From assembly GCF_036867415.1 (NCBI RefSeq), contig NZ_JBAJHU010000003.1:558001-622000 (forward strand): 64,000 bases of DNA, in the 5' to 3' direction. Every line of letters starts with the position of its first letter. The first letter of the stretch is position 1. The notes under the pieces are model-generated. The model ran no database searches and was not told where the DNA came from. It worked only from the letters and a program-made list of their open reading frames with translations. Both the position numbers and the translations under genes were made by a program. Below are positions 42,559-51,990 of this stretch, one piece after another. Source of the stretch: Rossellomorea sp036867415 (GTDB lineage Bacteria; Bacillota; Bacilli; Bacillales; Bacillaceae_B).

Positions 42559-42722
42559 CAAGCGGGAGGCCTTTGGTCTCTCTTTTCTATTTGATAGGTA
42601 TTCAATATGGGGAATATAGTGTATAACAAGTTTTCTTGGTGGTAACAATTCCTTTTCACTGTGAATCCCTAGTTTGATATAATTTATATTAGAGAAATAG
42701 ATCGAGAGAGGGGAATTGAAGG

Positions 42723-43868
42723 TTGAAATTTATACATACTGCTGATTGGCATTTGGGGAAATTGGTACATGGCATATATATGACAGAAGAACAGCGATAC
42801 ATATTAGAACAATTCATTGAATTGGTAAAAGAAGAAAAGCCTGATGCAGTGGTGATAGCCGGAGATTTGTACGATCGTTCTGTACCTCCGACTGAAGCGG
42901 TGGACTTGCTGGATGAGGTCTTATACAGAATTAACGTAGATTTAAATACGCCTATAGTCGCTGTTTCAGGTAACCATGACAGTGCAGAAAGGCTATCATT
43001 TGGATCTTCATGGTACAAACACAGCCACTTTTACTTAAAAGGGAAATTGACGTCGGACTTTACGCCTGTAACCATAAATGGGGTGAACTTTCATTGCATT
43101 CCATATGCAGAACCCGGAACGGTTCGTCAATTGCTTGATGATGATTCAATACATTCCCACCAAGATGCAATGGAAGCGATCGTGGAGAGGATTAAGCAGG
43201 TGATGAATCCCGATGAACGTCATGTGTTCGTCGGTCATGCATTTGTACTCGGAGGCAAAACGACGGATTCTGAGCGTACGTTGTCAGTTGGGGGCTCTGG
43301 ATGTGTAGGCAGTGATTTGTTCGATTCATTCCATTATACAGCGCTTGGGCACCTGCACAGCCCTGACGCGATTAAACATGATACGGTTCGTTATTCAGGT
43401 TCACTTCTAAAGTACTCATTTTCAGAAGCAAGCCAGCGGAAGTCTGTTACGATTGTTGAAATGGAGGAAAGTGGATTGTTTGATCTCAGTGAACGAACTT
43501 TGACTCCAAGGCAGGATATGCGCGAGCTTCAAGGGTATTTGGAAGAGCTGCTCGATCCGTCATTCTATCAATCTCAAAAGGTGGATGATTATTTAAAAAT
43601 CACTTTGCACGATGAAGGCACCTTGATTGACCCGATTAACAAACTTCGTCAAGTTTATCCAAATGTGCTGCATCTTGAACGAAAATTAGAATTGACGGAT
43701 GCAAAAAAGAAAAACAGTTTCAACGTATTGGAGGACAAAAAGAAGTCAGAATTGGAATTATTCAAAGAATTCCATGCGGATATGACAACCAGCGATTTTT
43801 CACCATCTAAGGAAGATATCTTGCAAAAGGTTATTGCAAAAGCAAGGCAGGAGGTGTTTGAAAAGTGA
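42723..43868 (+). CDS. sbcD: Exonuclease SbcCD nuclease subunit SbcD
   Basis: A 381-residue Mre11-type metallophosphoesterase that cuts DNA hairpins and protein-blocked ends with SbcC. Phosphoesterase motifs in order: HTADWHLGK, IAGDLYDRS, VSGNHDSAERL, VGHAFVLGG and LGHLHSPD. It starts with TTG (MKFIHTADWH). It overlaps sbcC by four bases (GTGA), so the subunits are translationally coupled. Confidence 0.96.
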   Translation: MKFIHTADWHLGKLVHGIYMTEEQRYILEQFIELVKEEKPDAVVIAGDLYDRSVPPTEAVDLLDEVLYRINVDLNTPIVAVSGNHDSAERLSFGSSWYKHSHFYLKGKLTSDFTPVTINGVNFHCIPYAEPGTVRQLLDDDSIHSHQDAMEAIVERIKQVMNPDERHVFVGHAFVLGGKTTDSERTLSVGGSGCVGSDLFDSFHYTALGHLHSPDAIKHDTVRYSGSLLKYSFSEASQRKSVTIVEMEESGLFDLSERTLTPRQDMRELQGYLEELLDPSFYQSQKVDDYLKITLHDEGTLIDPINKLRQVYPNVLHLERKLELTDAKKKNSFNVLEDKKKSELELFKEFHADMTTSDFSPSKEDILQKVIAKARQEVFEK

Positions 43869-46800
43869 AACCTCTTAAATTAACTATGCAGGCATTCGGA
43901 CCATATGCAGATAAGGAGGAAATTGATTTCAGAAATCTGGGCAACCGTACCATGTTTGTGATTTCAGGTAAGACCGGGTCTGGTAAGACGACCATCTTTG
44001 ATGGTATTTCGTTCTCGATTTATGGAAAGGCAAGTGGTGAAGATCGAAGCCCGGCTGAATTGAGAAGTCAGTTTGCCAAAGATGAAGATATAACAGAAGT
44101 GGAACTCTTATTCAGTTTAAGAGGGAAAACATACCGCATCTGGCGTTCACCTCAGCAGGAGAAGAAGAAAGCCAGGGGAGAAGGGTTTACAACAATCAAT
44201 GCCAGGGCTGAATTATATACATTTGATGAAGACGGTGCTGAACAGCTTCTTGCAGCAAATGTAAGGGAAGTCGATGAAAAGATAAAATCCCTCATTCAGT
44301 TGGATGCCAATCAATTTCGTCAAATACTCATGATTCCCCAAGGGGAATTCCGAAAGTTGTTAACATCTGATAGTAAAGATAAAGAGGTCATCTTGCAGCG
44401 GCTATTCCATACAGAGCTTTATAAGGTGATTCAGGAAGGGTTAAAAACGGAAGCGGATGAGCTGAGAAAGACAGTGGAAGCAGCTGTTGAAACACGAACA
44501 AGAGAATTGCTGAAAATTAACACTGAAAATAATGACGAGCTTATAGAATCATTGAAGGAAGAACCTTTAAACGATAGCCGTATCCTTGGGCTTCTTCCAG
44601 CCCATATTGAAAAGATGGAGGAGCAGCAGATAAACGTCCAGCTCTCCTATCAACAGGTACAAAACAAAAGAGACAGCGTAAATAAGCAATTGGCAGAGGC
44701 GAATACACTTCTTCAACAATTTGAATTACGTGATAAATTAACTGTCGAATTCAACAAGCTTGAGCAACAGACGGCGGAAATGGAAAAAGTGAAAAATGAA
44801 ATCGCCCTTGCACATAAGGCATCCAGATTAATAAAACAAGATGAATATTGTCATAAACTGAATCAAAAGCTTAAAGTCTTGAAGCGTGAACTGGAACAAT
44901 TATTGAAAGACCAAGGGACGTTAGCAGAGAAGCTCAAGCAGGCAAAAAATATGCTAAGCGAAGAAGCAGAAAGGGAACCTGTCAGGGATGCGCTTGTAAA
45001 AAAGATAAACCATCTTGAAAGTATCCAGAAAGATGTTTATTCACTCGATACACTGCAATCAGATTTAAATGAGATTCAGGAACAACGATCGAAGGAACAG
45101 CAATTAATAGATAAACAGTCTGAACAAATCACCTTTCTCCAAAGGGGAATCCGTGAAAGGGAAAACGCCCTAGAAAAATTCGAAGAAAGTCAAAGCATGC
45201 TTTTCCAATTCGAAAAAACACTTCAGGATAAAGAATCTCTATTAGAGACTCTTAAAGAAGCCCGAAAATTGATAGACAGGAACGGTCAATACAAGAAAAA
45301 CTTCACTTCGTTGAATGAGCAATATACAATCATCTGCAGGAACGTTAAAGATGCTGCTGATACTGTCGCTTATCTGGATAATCAATGGCGTACAGCACAG
45401 GCAGCCATATTAGCATCGGATCTTGATAAGGAAACTCCTTGCCCTGTATGCGGGTCGCTGCACCATCCTCAGTTGGCCATGGGCGGGCATGATCTGCCAT
45501 CGGATGAAGATATGGAAAGCGCAAAAAAAACATTGCAATCACTTCAGGATGAAGAAAAAAAAGTGAGCCTTGCAGCGGCACAGGAAGAAACCAAAATGGA
45601 AGAAACAGAAGGGCAGATTCATTCACTGCTAAAAAAAGCTTCAAAATTCTCAAAAGACCTGACGATTGAAAATAGTGTAAATGTTATTCAAGAAGCCGAA
45701 GATAGTGTTAGATCCGTGAAAAACTTAATACTTGAAAAGAAAAAAGAAGTAGATCAACAAACAAGGACTAAAGAGGAACTCAAGAAAGGGAAAGAAAAAC
45801 TTTTGGAAATTGAAGAAGCCGTTAAGGATCGCCAGCTTAAACAACAACAGCTGGAAGTCGCTTACTTGACGAAAAAGACTGCTTTGGAAAAGGTAAGAGA
45901 ATCCATTCCAAATGAAATTACCACAAAGAATGACTTTGATAATGCTTTGAAACAAAAACAAGATTTGCTGGGAAAAATGAAATCTGACTTCGAAAAAGCA
46001 CAGCAAAACTATTTTACTTGGGAAAAAGAGAATAGTGTGAAAGCTTCACAAGTAGAAGAAAAGAAAAATCAAGCTGACAAGATTGATGCAGAAATGAAGG
46101 AGGAACGGGAAGCGTTTCTTTCGTTATTGACCCAACAAGGTTTTCCTCACTACAAGTCTTTTCACGAAGCGAAAAAAACAGAAGATGAAATAATTGATCT
46201 GGAAAACAAGTTAAAGAAATACGGTGAAGATCTACGCTCAGTAACTGATCGATTAGATGAAGTGAATAGGCAGCTTGAGGATCAAGAAAAGCCTGATATC
46301 AAAGTGATTAAAGAGGTTTTGGCTGCTGTATCTGAAGAAATGGAGAAGGTAAACCAAGAACTTAACCGGGTGATCTCCCATACGAAAGAGAATAAGAATA
46401 TACTATCCCGGGTACTCGAAATAAATGAAGGGATAAAAGAGTTGGAAGTAGATTATCAAACGGTTGGTCAGCTTGCAGATCTCGCCCGCGGTCAAAATGC
46501 AAATCGACTGACTTTTGAAAGATATGTGCTTGCATCCTTCCTTGAAGATATACTTAGTATCGCGAATGAAAGATTGATAAAAATGACCGCCGGCAGGTAT
46601 AACCTCATTCGAAAGGCAGACCGCAGCAAAGGGAATGTACAAAGTGGACTGGAACTGCTTGTATTTGATCAATATACAGGTCAAGATCGTCATGTTAAAA
46701 CATTGTCAGGCGGTGAAAGCTTTAAAGCTTCACTGGCATTAGCGCTTGGCCTTGCGGATGTCGTACAACAATATGCAGGAGGAGTTTCACTTGAGACGAT

Positions 46801-46999
46801 GTTCATCGATGAAGGTTTCGGAACCCTTGATCCGGAATCACTCGATCATGCGATTGAAGCGTTGATGGACATCCAAAGCAGCGGCCGATTAGTCGGATTG
46901 ATTTCCCACGTACCAGAATTGAAAGAGAGGATCGATGCACGGCTTGAAGTCATATCATCTCAAAATGGAAGCAGGACAGAATTTCTATTCACTGTTTAG
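43865..46999 (+). CDS. sbcC: Exonuclease SbcCD ATPase subunit SbcC
   Basis: A 1044-residue Rad50-type SMC-like ATPase. The N-terminal half-ATPase has Walker A SGKTGSGKTTIFDG and Q-loop IPQGEFRKLL. Two long coiled coils flank a zinc-hook Cys526-Pro-Val-Cys529 (CPVCGSLHHP). The C-terminal half has signature TLSGGESFKASLALALGLAD and Walker B TMFIDEGFGTLDPESLD. It starts with GTG overlapping the sbcD stop and ends in a terminator. Confidence 0.96.
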   Translation: MKPLKLTMQAFGPYADKEEIDFRNLGNRTMFVISGKTGSGKTTIFDGISFSIYGKASGEDRSPAELRSQFAKDEDITEVELLFSLRGKTYRIWRSPQQEKKKARGEGFTTINARAELYTFDEDGAEQLLAANVREVDEKIKSLIQLDANQFRQILMIPQGEFRKLLTSDSKDKEVILQRLFHTELYKVIQEGLKTEADELRKTVEAAVETRTRELLKINTENNDELIESLKEEPLNDSRILGLLPAHIEKMEEQQINVQLSYQQVQNKRDSVNKQLAEANTLLQQFELRDKLTVEFNKLEQQTAEMEKVKNEIALAHKASRLIKQDEYCHKLNQKLKVLKRELEQLLKDQGTLAEKLKQAKNMLSEEAEREPVRDALVKKINHLESIQKDVYSLDTLQSDLNEIQEQRSKEQQLIDKQSEQITFLQRGIRERENALEKFEESQSMLFQFEKTLQDKESLLETLKEARKLIDRNGQYKKNFTSLNEQYTIICRNVKDAADTVAYLDNQWRTAQAAILASDLDKETPCPVCGSLHHPQLAMGGHDLPSDEDMESAKKTLQSLQDEEKKVSLAAAQEETKMEETEGQIHSLLKKASKFSKDLTIENSVNVIQEAEDSVRSVKNLILEKKKEVDQQTRTKEELKKGKEKLLEIEEAVKDRQLKQQQLEVAYLTKKTALEKVRESIPNEITTKNDFDNALKQKQDLLGKMKSDFEKAQQNYFTWEKENSVKASQVEEKKNQADKIDAEMKEEREAFLSLLTQQGFPHYKSFHEAKKTEDEIIDLENKLKKYGEDLRSVTDRLDEVNRQLEDQEKPDIKVIKEVLAAVSEEMEKVNQELNRVISHTKENKNILSRVLEINEGIKELEVDYQTVGQLADLARGQNANRLTFERYVLASFLEDILSIANERLIKMTAGRYNLIRKADRSKGNVQSGLELLVFDQYTGQDRHVKTLSGGESFKASLALALGLADVVQQYAGGVSLETMFIDEGFGTLDPESLDHAIEALMDIQSSGRLVGLISHVPELKERIDARLEVISSQNGSRTEFLFTV

Positions 47000-47020
47000 G
47001 ACAAACTAACCTTCTATGAA

Positions 47021-47057
47021 AAAACAAAAAGTCAGGAGAACCCTGGCTTTTTGTTTT
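47021..47057 (+). terminator. Terminator of sbcDC
   Basis: AAAACAAAAAGTCAGG pairs with CCTGGCTTTTTGTTTT around AGAAC. Confidence 0.88.
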
Positions 47058-47140
47058 CCTGACATTTCTAATTTCACTTTATATTTCCATCCTTTTTTAA
47101 TAAGATAGAGATAATCAGACCAAAGAGCAGGTGTTCATTC

Positions 47141-47437
47141 ATGAAAATAAGTATTTATATTTTGTTACTGTTGATTTCAGCCGCTGTTGCAATCGGATGG
47201 AGCTGGAAGAGGCTGTTGGATTTTAATAGTTATAAGAAACCATTTTGGGAAGGGGTTGCGCTTCAATTTTTCTTTTTACTGTTAGCGTCTATTTGGTGGC
47301 TTTTCACAGCAGACTTTTCGAAAGGGATTATCGGGGTATTCTATTATCTCCTGGCATTTTTGATCATCATGGTGATACATGGATATATCCTTCATTTCTT
47401 ATTCTCAAAGAAGAAATTGAAAGAAGAAGCTGAATGA
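47141..47437 (+). CDS. Uncharacterised three-helix membrane protein
   Basis: A 98-residue hydrophobic protein with three helices: IYILLLLISAAVAIGWSW, GVALQFFFLLLASIWWLF and GVFYYLLAFLIIMVIHGYIL. A charged C-terminus follows (FSKKKLKEEAE). No family recognised. It overlaps the pantothenate kinase start by four bases (ATGA), so the two are translated together. Confidence 0.65.
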   Translation: MKISIYILLLLISAAVAIGWSWKRLLDFNSYKKPFWEGVALQFFFLLLASIWWLFTADFSKGIIGVFYYLLAFLIIMVIHGYILHFLFSKKKLKEEAE

Positions 47438-48255
47438 AGAACATTGGGATTGATGCAGGTGGTACACTGACGAAGATTGTGTATGAAGAAAACGGCAGGA
47501 AGCATTTTAAACGATTTGACAGTAGAGAATTACATTCTGTTTCAAAATGGCTGGAACTGACTTCACCTGACGCTTTACTGCATGTAACCGGCGGAGGGGC
47601 GATGAAAATCAAATCGTTACGGAAAGAAGTCAGTGTTATCCCGGAGTTTCGGGCAGTGGAAGAAGGTACCCGAGAGCTCCTTAAAGAGCAGCACCATCAA
47701 ATAGAGAGATTCATCGTAGTCAATATCGGAACAGGTACCTCTTTCTTCAAGGTTGACGATAGAAGTTTTACAAGGGTTTTAGGGAGTGGTATAGGCGGGG
47801 GTATGTTTATGGGGCTTGGAAGTAAATTAACGGGTGTAACCGACTTCACAGAGCTGGTGAAGTTAGCTGCGAATGGCCACCGGGCGTCTGTAGACTTGAT
47901 GGTGTTGGATATTTATCAAGATCAGGAAACTCCCGTTCCAGAAAATTTAACTGCTGCAAACTTTGCCAAGTACAAGAAAGGAAAGAGTAATGACGGTGAT
48001 ATAATACGATCGATGACAAATATGATGGCCGAGACGATCATCTTATTGGCTCATCAAATGGCAGTTACACATGATACTCAATCAATTGTTTTTATTGGGA
48101 GTACACTGAGTGGAAATACGCCTCTTAAAGAAGATCTTTCCCAGTTTGAAGAAATGCTTGGCTACAATGCCATCTTCCTCGATGATGGGGGATTCACAGG
48201 CAGTCTTGGTGCATTATGCCTTGGACTGAAAGGACAAGGTGATTTCACAAAATAG
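47434..48255 (+). CDS. coaW: Type II pantothenate kinase
   Basis: A 273-residue ASKHA-fold kinase catalysing the first step of CoA synthesis. The phosphate 1 motif is IGIDAGGTLTKIVYEE, the phosphate 2 region is VNIGTGTSFFKVD, a glycine-rich GSGIGGGMFMGLGSKLTG follows, and the adenosine motif is FIGSTLSGNTPL. This is the CoaW type found in staphylococci and some Bacillaceae, usually insensitive to CoA feedback. Whether another pantothenate kinase exists in the genome cannot be told from this window. It is translationally coupled to the membrane protein upstream. Confidence 0.9.
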   Translation: MKNIGIDAGGTLTKIVYEENGRKHFKRFDSRELHSVSKWLELTSPDALLHVTGGGAMKIKSLRKEVSVIPEFRAVEEGTRELLKEQHHQIERFIVVNIGTGTSFFKVDDRSFTRVLGSGIGGGMFMGLGSKLTGVTDFTELVKLAANGHRASVDLMVLDIYQDQETPVPENLTAANFAKYKKGKSNDGDIIRSMTNMMAETIILLAHQMAVTHDTQSIVFIGSTLSGNTPLKEDLSQFEEMLGYNAIFLDDGGFTGSLGALCLGLKGQGDFTK

Positions 48256-48346
48256 ACATCGAAACTCAAATGAAGCGCATTGAATTTTCCTTATCTTTCT
48301 ACTAACATAGTATGAGAAATAGTAGATGAAAGCGGAGGAGATTGAA

Positions 48347-48943
48347 GTGTCTAAACCGAAAACACTAGCAGTCATGATGACTCTGATCGGAATTCTCCTT
48401 GCAGGTTGCAGCAATAGTGACTTTCAAGCAGAAACGGATTATGAAATCTCAGACTTCAGTTATACGAACCAGAATAATGAAAAGGTGAGTTTGAAGGATT
48501 TAGAAGGGAAAGTATGGGTTGCGGATTTTATTTTCACAAACTGTGAAACTGTCTGCCCTCCAATGACGTTTAACCTGAAAAAACTTCAAGGGGAACTGAA
48601 GAAAGAAGGAGTGGAGGATTATAAGATTGTGTCCTTCAGTGTGGATCCTGAACATGATAAGCCTGAGGTATTAAAAGACTATATCTCAAAATTCGAAGCC
48701 GATACCAGTAAGTGGGAATTGCTTACTGGATATGAGTTTGAAGAGATCAAAGAGTTTGCGGAGCATTCCTTCAAGTCAATCGTAGCGAATGATCCTAAGT
48801 CTGATCAAGTCATTCATGGTACGAGTTTCTATCTGGTCAATCAAGAAGGAGTTGTCGTAAAGACATACAGCGGTAACAGCGACGTACCTTACGACGAAAT
48901 CACAGCTGATATGAAGACGCTGATCAAAGAAGGTTCTAATTAA
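48347..48943 (+). CDS. SCO1/SenC-family copper-binding lipoprotein
   Basis: A 198-residue lipoprotein (B. subtilis YpmQ-like). GTG start behind GCGGAGGA; the lipobox is LLAGC with Cys21. The thioredoxin-like domain has the copper-binding Cys66-x3-Cys70 (NCETVCP) and the distal ligand His157 (VIHGTSFYL), matching Sco proteins that load the CuA centre of cytochrome c oxidase. An ATG seven codons upstream (48326) would put polar residues before the signal peptide and is rejected. Confidence 0.9.
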   Translation: MSKPKTLAVMMTLIGILLAGCSNSDFQAETDYEISDFSYTNQNNEKVSLKDLEGKVWVADFIFTNCETVCPPMTFNLKKLQGELKKEGVEDYKIVSFSVDPEHDKPEVLKDYISKFEADTSKWELLTGYEFEEIKEFAEHSFKSIVANDPKSDQVIHGTSFYLVNQEGVVVKTYSGNSDVPYDEITADMKTLIKEGSN

Positions 48944-48955
48944 ACAGGTGACGGG

Positions 48956-49020
48956 AATAGTCAAGTTGGTATCAAGCTTAAGTAAGTTTAGAACAAGCTT
49001 GGATTCCTCTTGGCTATTTT
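48956..49020 (+). terminator. Likely terminator after the SCO gene
   Basis: AATAGTCAAG (48956-48965) pairs with CTTGGCTATT (49009-49018) with one G-U pair, and an inner AAGCTT/AAGCTT stem forms between them. TTCTT follows. Confidence 0.5.
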
Positions 49021-49072
49021 CTTATTAATCAAGATATATGGTAAAATTGTATTATTCTATTAGTTTAAGCGG

Positions 49073-49255
49073 GTGAAGAAAATCAGAAAATCAAAAGGGA
49101 TGTTTATTTTTGATTGTGTAATCACAATCGTTATACTGCTCTGGACCATCAAGTCTTTCTCTGAAGGAGAGAATGTGAAGGGAATGCTGTTTGTTGCTTG
49201 CTTTGCGTTGATGACAGGAGTCTTATTTACTCATTATAAAAATAGAAAGCGATAA
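49073..49255 (+). CDS. Small two-helix membrane protein
   Basis: A 60-residue ORF starting with GTG and reading MKKIRKSKGM at the N-terminus. Two hydrophobic stretches are FIFDCVITIVILLWTI and GMLFVACFALMTGVLFT, with basic residues at both ends. The ribosome binding site is weak (AGCGGGTG overlaps the start). It ends 36 bp before selB on the same strand, so it may be co-transcribed. Not recognised. Confidence 0.5.
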   Translation: MKKIRKSKGMFIFDCVITIVILLWTIKSFSEGENVKGMLFVACFALMTGVLFTHYKNRKR

Positions 49256-49291
49256 AGAATCATGTTTACATAGTGAAAGCAGGTGTGAAGA

Positions 49292-51178
49292 TTGCAAAAA
49301 CGCTTTTATACGATCGGTATGGCAGGCCATATCGATCACGGGAAGACGACACTCACTAAAGCGCTGACGAATATCGACACCGATCGGCTTAAAGAGGAAA
49401 AGGAAAGGCAGATTTCAATTGAATTGGGGTTTGCCCCGCTCTATAAAGATGAAGACATGCAAATTTCAATCGTTGATGTCCCCGGTCACGAACGTTTTAT
49501 CAAAAAGATGATTGCAGGTGTAGCTGGGATAGATCTTGTGGTATTGGTTGTTGCTGCAGATGAAGGTATCATGCCGCAAACCCGTGAGCACCTTGACATT
49601 CTTTCATTGCTGGGAATCACTAATGGTATTGTGGTACTCACGAAAACTTCGAAAGTGGATGCTGACCTTAGAGAACTTGCAAAAGATGAGGTAGTGGAAG
49701 AACTACAAGGTTCCCCCTTCGAAAATGCCCCATTAATGATGGTGGACAGTATATCAGGTGATGGGATCCAAGAACTGAAAGAATTGATCATCCGGTCAAT
49801 GGAAGACATTCCTGTAAGGACCTGGGAAGGGGATTTCCGGATGCCGATCGACCAGGTATTCACCGTAAAAGGACAAGGGACCATCGTAAGGGGGACTATC
49901 TACGAGGGATCTGTCGTGACAGGTGAGAACCTCCTGATCCTCCCCAGGGGTCTGTCCACTAAAGCAAGGCAGATCCAGGTTCATGGAATGGACACCCAGA
50001 AAGGATTTGCCGGTCAGCGTACAGCGGTTAACCTTCCGGGGATTCATCACCAGGAACTTAAACGGGGTGACGTTCTGGTTGGATCCACTCACCTTTCCGT
50101 GACAGATACGATTGACGTATCGATAAATGTCCTTAAAGGTTTATCGCATGAAATGAAACAGAGAATGGAAGTGAAAGTCCATACAGGCACTTCTGAGGTG
50201 ATGGGTAAACTGATATTTTTCGACCGTAATAAAATTGATAAAGAAAAAGACCTCATCCTTTGCCAGATTCGATTGAACGAGCACATAGTGGTTAAACGAG
50301 GTGACCGCTTTGTAATAAGAAGACCTACTCCTATGGAAACGATTGGAGGAGGCTGGGTCATTAATCCGAAAGGCGAATCATACAGATTCGGACATGAAAC
50401 GATTGCAAAGCTCCGATCAATCATGGAAGGAACTCCAGAGGAAAGAATATTGAATCTGCTAGATAAGAAAAAGAGCATGACTGCTGAAAGTATCCAAAAA
50501 GATGCGTCCGTTACCGAAAACGAACTTTCCTCTATCCTCAAACAGGAGGGGTGGTTCGTTTTGCGTTCTTGCAATGTGACACATATCACCATTATTGAAA
50601 GCTGTGGTGAAAGGATTTTCAGCGAACTCAGTATCTACCACGAACAAAACCCCTTAGATAAAGGGATGAATAAAGGGGAACTGACTCAGCTTCTCGATAT
50701 TCCATATGATGTACTCCTTTCTAGTATCGACCATCTCCTTCAACAGAAAAGATTATTAATAGAGAATGGTGTCTTTAGTATTAGAGGGTTCACTCCCCAA
50801 CTTCCCTTTCAATGGGAAAAAAGGTGTTTGCAGATGATTCATTCTATCAGGGAAGACGATTTGAAGGTGAAAACAGTAGAAGAATATTTTCACGATGCAG
50901 GTATCCCTGAATCACTTAGACAAAAGTATTATTCATTTTTTGTCCAGGAAAAATGGATTATTCCGCTGGACGAAAAATACGCATATGCATATGAATCATT
51001 CATTCAAGCAACTAATTTCTTGATGAAAAACACCGGTCAAAGTTTTGCCATTACTGAAGCGAAAGAGGTATTGGGAATAACACGAAAATATATGATTCCT
51101 TTTTTAGAAAGACTGGATAAAGAAGGGTACACAGTCAGAATGAATGAAAAGAGGAAGTGGATTTCTTATGAAGAATAG
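49292..51178 (+). CDS. selB: Selenocysteine-specific elongation factor SelB
   Basis: A 628-residue translation GTPase that delivers Sec-tRNA to in-frame UGA codons with a SECIS hairpin. G1 is GHIDHGKTTLT (from residue 12), followed by LKEEKERQISIELGFAPL (the SelB switch region, RGITIDLGF-like), G3 DVPGHERFI and G4 LTKTSKVD. Domains 2-3 follow (DQVFTVKGQGTIVRGT), and the C-terminal ~240 residues form winged-helix repeats for SECIS binding. It starts with TTG behind AGGTGTGAAG. tRNA-Sec lies 8 kb upstream; selA and selD are not in the window. Confidence 0.95.
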   Translation: MQKRFYTIGMAGHIDHGKTTLTKALTNIDTDRLKEEKERQISIELGFAPLYKDEDMQISIVDVPGHERFIKKMIAGVAGIDLVVLVVAADEGIMPQTREHLDILSLLGITNGIVVLTKTSKVDADLRELAKDEVVEELQGSPFENAPLMMVDSISGDGIQELKELIIRSMEDIPVRTWEGDFRMPIDQVFTVKGQGTIVRGTIYEGSVVTGENLLILPRGLSTKARQIQVHGMDTQKGFAGQRTAVNLPGIHHQELKRGDVLVGSTHLSVTDTIDVSINVLKGLSHEMKQRMEVKVHTGTSEVMGKLIFFDRNKIDKEKDLILCQIRLNEHIVVKRGDRFVIRRPTPMETIGGGWVINPKGESYRFGHETIAKLRSIMEGTPEERILNLLDKKKSMTAESIQKDASVTENELSSILKQEGWFVLRSCNVTHITIIESCGERIFSELSIYHEQNPLDKGMNKGELTQLLDIPYDVLLSSIDHLLQQKRLLIENGVFSIRGFTPQLPFQWEKRCLQMIHSIREDDLKVKTVEEYFHDAGIPESLRQKYYSFFVQEKWIIPLDEKYAYAYESFIQATNFLMKNTGQSFAITEAKEVLGITRKYMIPFLERLDKEGYTVRMNEKRKWISYEE

Positions 51179-51272
51179 CCTGGAGATGTTTCTCCTCTTA
51201 AGAAATGTGGTATAAATGATCTCATGTCGTTGTATTTAATTAATATAAGAGGTAGAAAGTAGGAGACGAAAG

Positions 51273-51845
51273 ATGCATGAATTATGGAGCGCATTCGGAT
51301 GGGTGATACCCATTCTTGCACTGATTACCATTACTTCTATTCTAGCCGTCTCCGTTTGGAAAAAGAAAAAGGGAAGGGGCAGGTGGATGAATCTCCTTCC
51401 CATTTTATTGCTTTCGATTTCCATTGGGGGGATCTGTTTGATCACACTCACTCCATTTATCGGAGATGGAGGAGTGAACGGCGGAATTAAAGGCAATACC
51501 AATATGGAGCCATTTTCCAATCTCAAACTCAATCTCATATACCGCAATCATTTAGAGGTTCCAATACGAAACCTATTAGCGAATATCTTCCTGTTTGTTC
51601 CTTTCGCTTTCTTTTCAAGCTGGTGGATGCGCCACCAAAGAGCGATAGTTTTGAAGGTGACCTTTCTAGGTGCACTATTTTCATTCTTTATCGAATTGAC
51701 TCAATACTTCCTTCCCCTGGGAAGGTCAACGGATATTGATGATTGGCTCATGAATACATTGGGATCTCTTATCGGTGGTATTTTATTCATCATAGGAGGC
51801 TTCTTTTACAGAGTGTATAAATTAAACAGCCGAAAAAATAAATGA
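51273..51845 (+). CDS. VanZ-family membrane protein
   Basis: A 190-residue protein with five membrane helices. The VanZ signature is visible: NMEPFSNLKLN, NLLANIFLFVPFAFFSSWW, then SFFIELTQYFLPLGRSTDIDDWLMNTLGSLIG. VanZ proteins confer low-level teicoplanin resistance in enterococci, but most homologues have no known role. No van genes accompany it. Its own terminator follows. Confidence 0.85.
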   Translation: MHELWSAFGWVIPILALITITSILAVSVWKKKKGRGRWMNLLPILLLSISIGGICLITLTPFIGDGGVNGGIKGNTNMEPFSNLKLNLIYRNHLEVPIRNLLANIFLFVPFAFFSSWWMRHQRAIVLKVTFLGALFSFFIELTQYFLPLGRSTDIDDWLMNTLGSLIGGILFIIGGFFYRVYKLNSRKNK

Positions 51846-51858
51846 TAGGACTAAGATG

Positions 51859-51892
51859 GAGTATAAACCAAAACGGGTTTATGCTCTTTTTT
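51859..51892 (+). terminator. Terminator after the VanZ-like gene
   Basis: GAGTATAAACC pairs with GGGTTTATGCTC around AAAAC, followed by six T. Confidence 0.85.
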
Positions 51893-51990
51893 GAATATAA
51901 AATAGAAAATTATGTTAATATGGAAGGGAAATCAGCTAATAAGGAAAACTCTTATGCAAATAATGATAACAAGTTGAAGGAGGCGGGTTT

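Noticed and set aside
51273..51845. VanZ and VanW proteins as a glycopeptide-resistance cluster
   Set aside because: They are 45 kb apart and no vanHAX, vanRS or vanY genes are present. These families are widespread in susceptible Bacillaceae.
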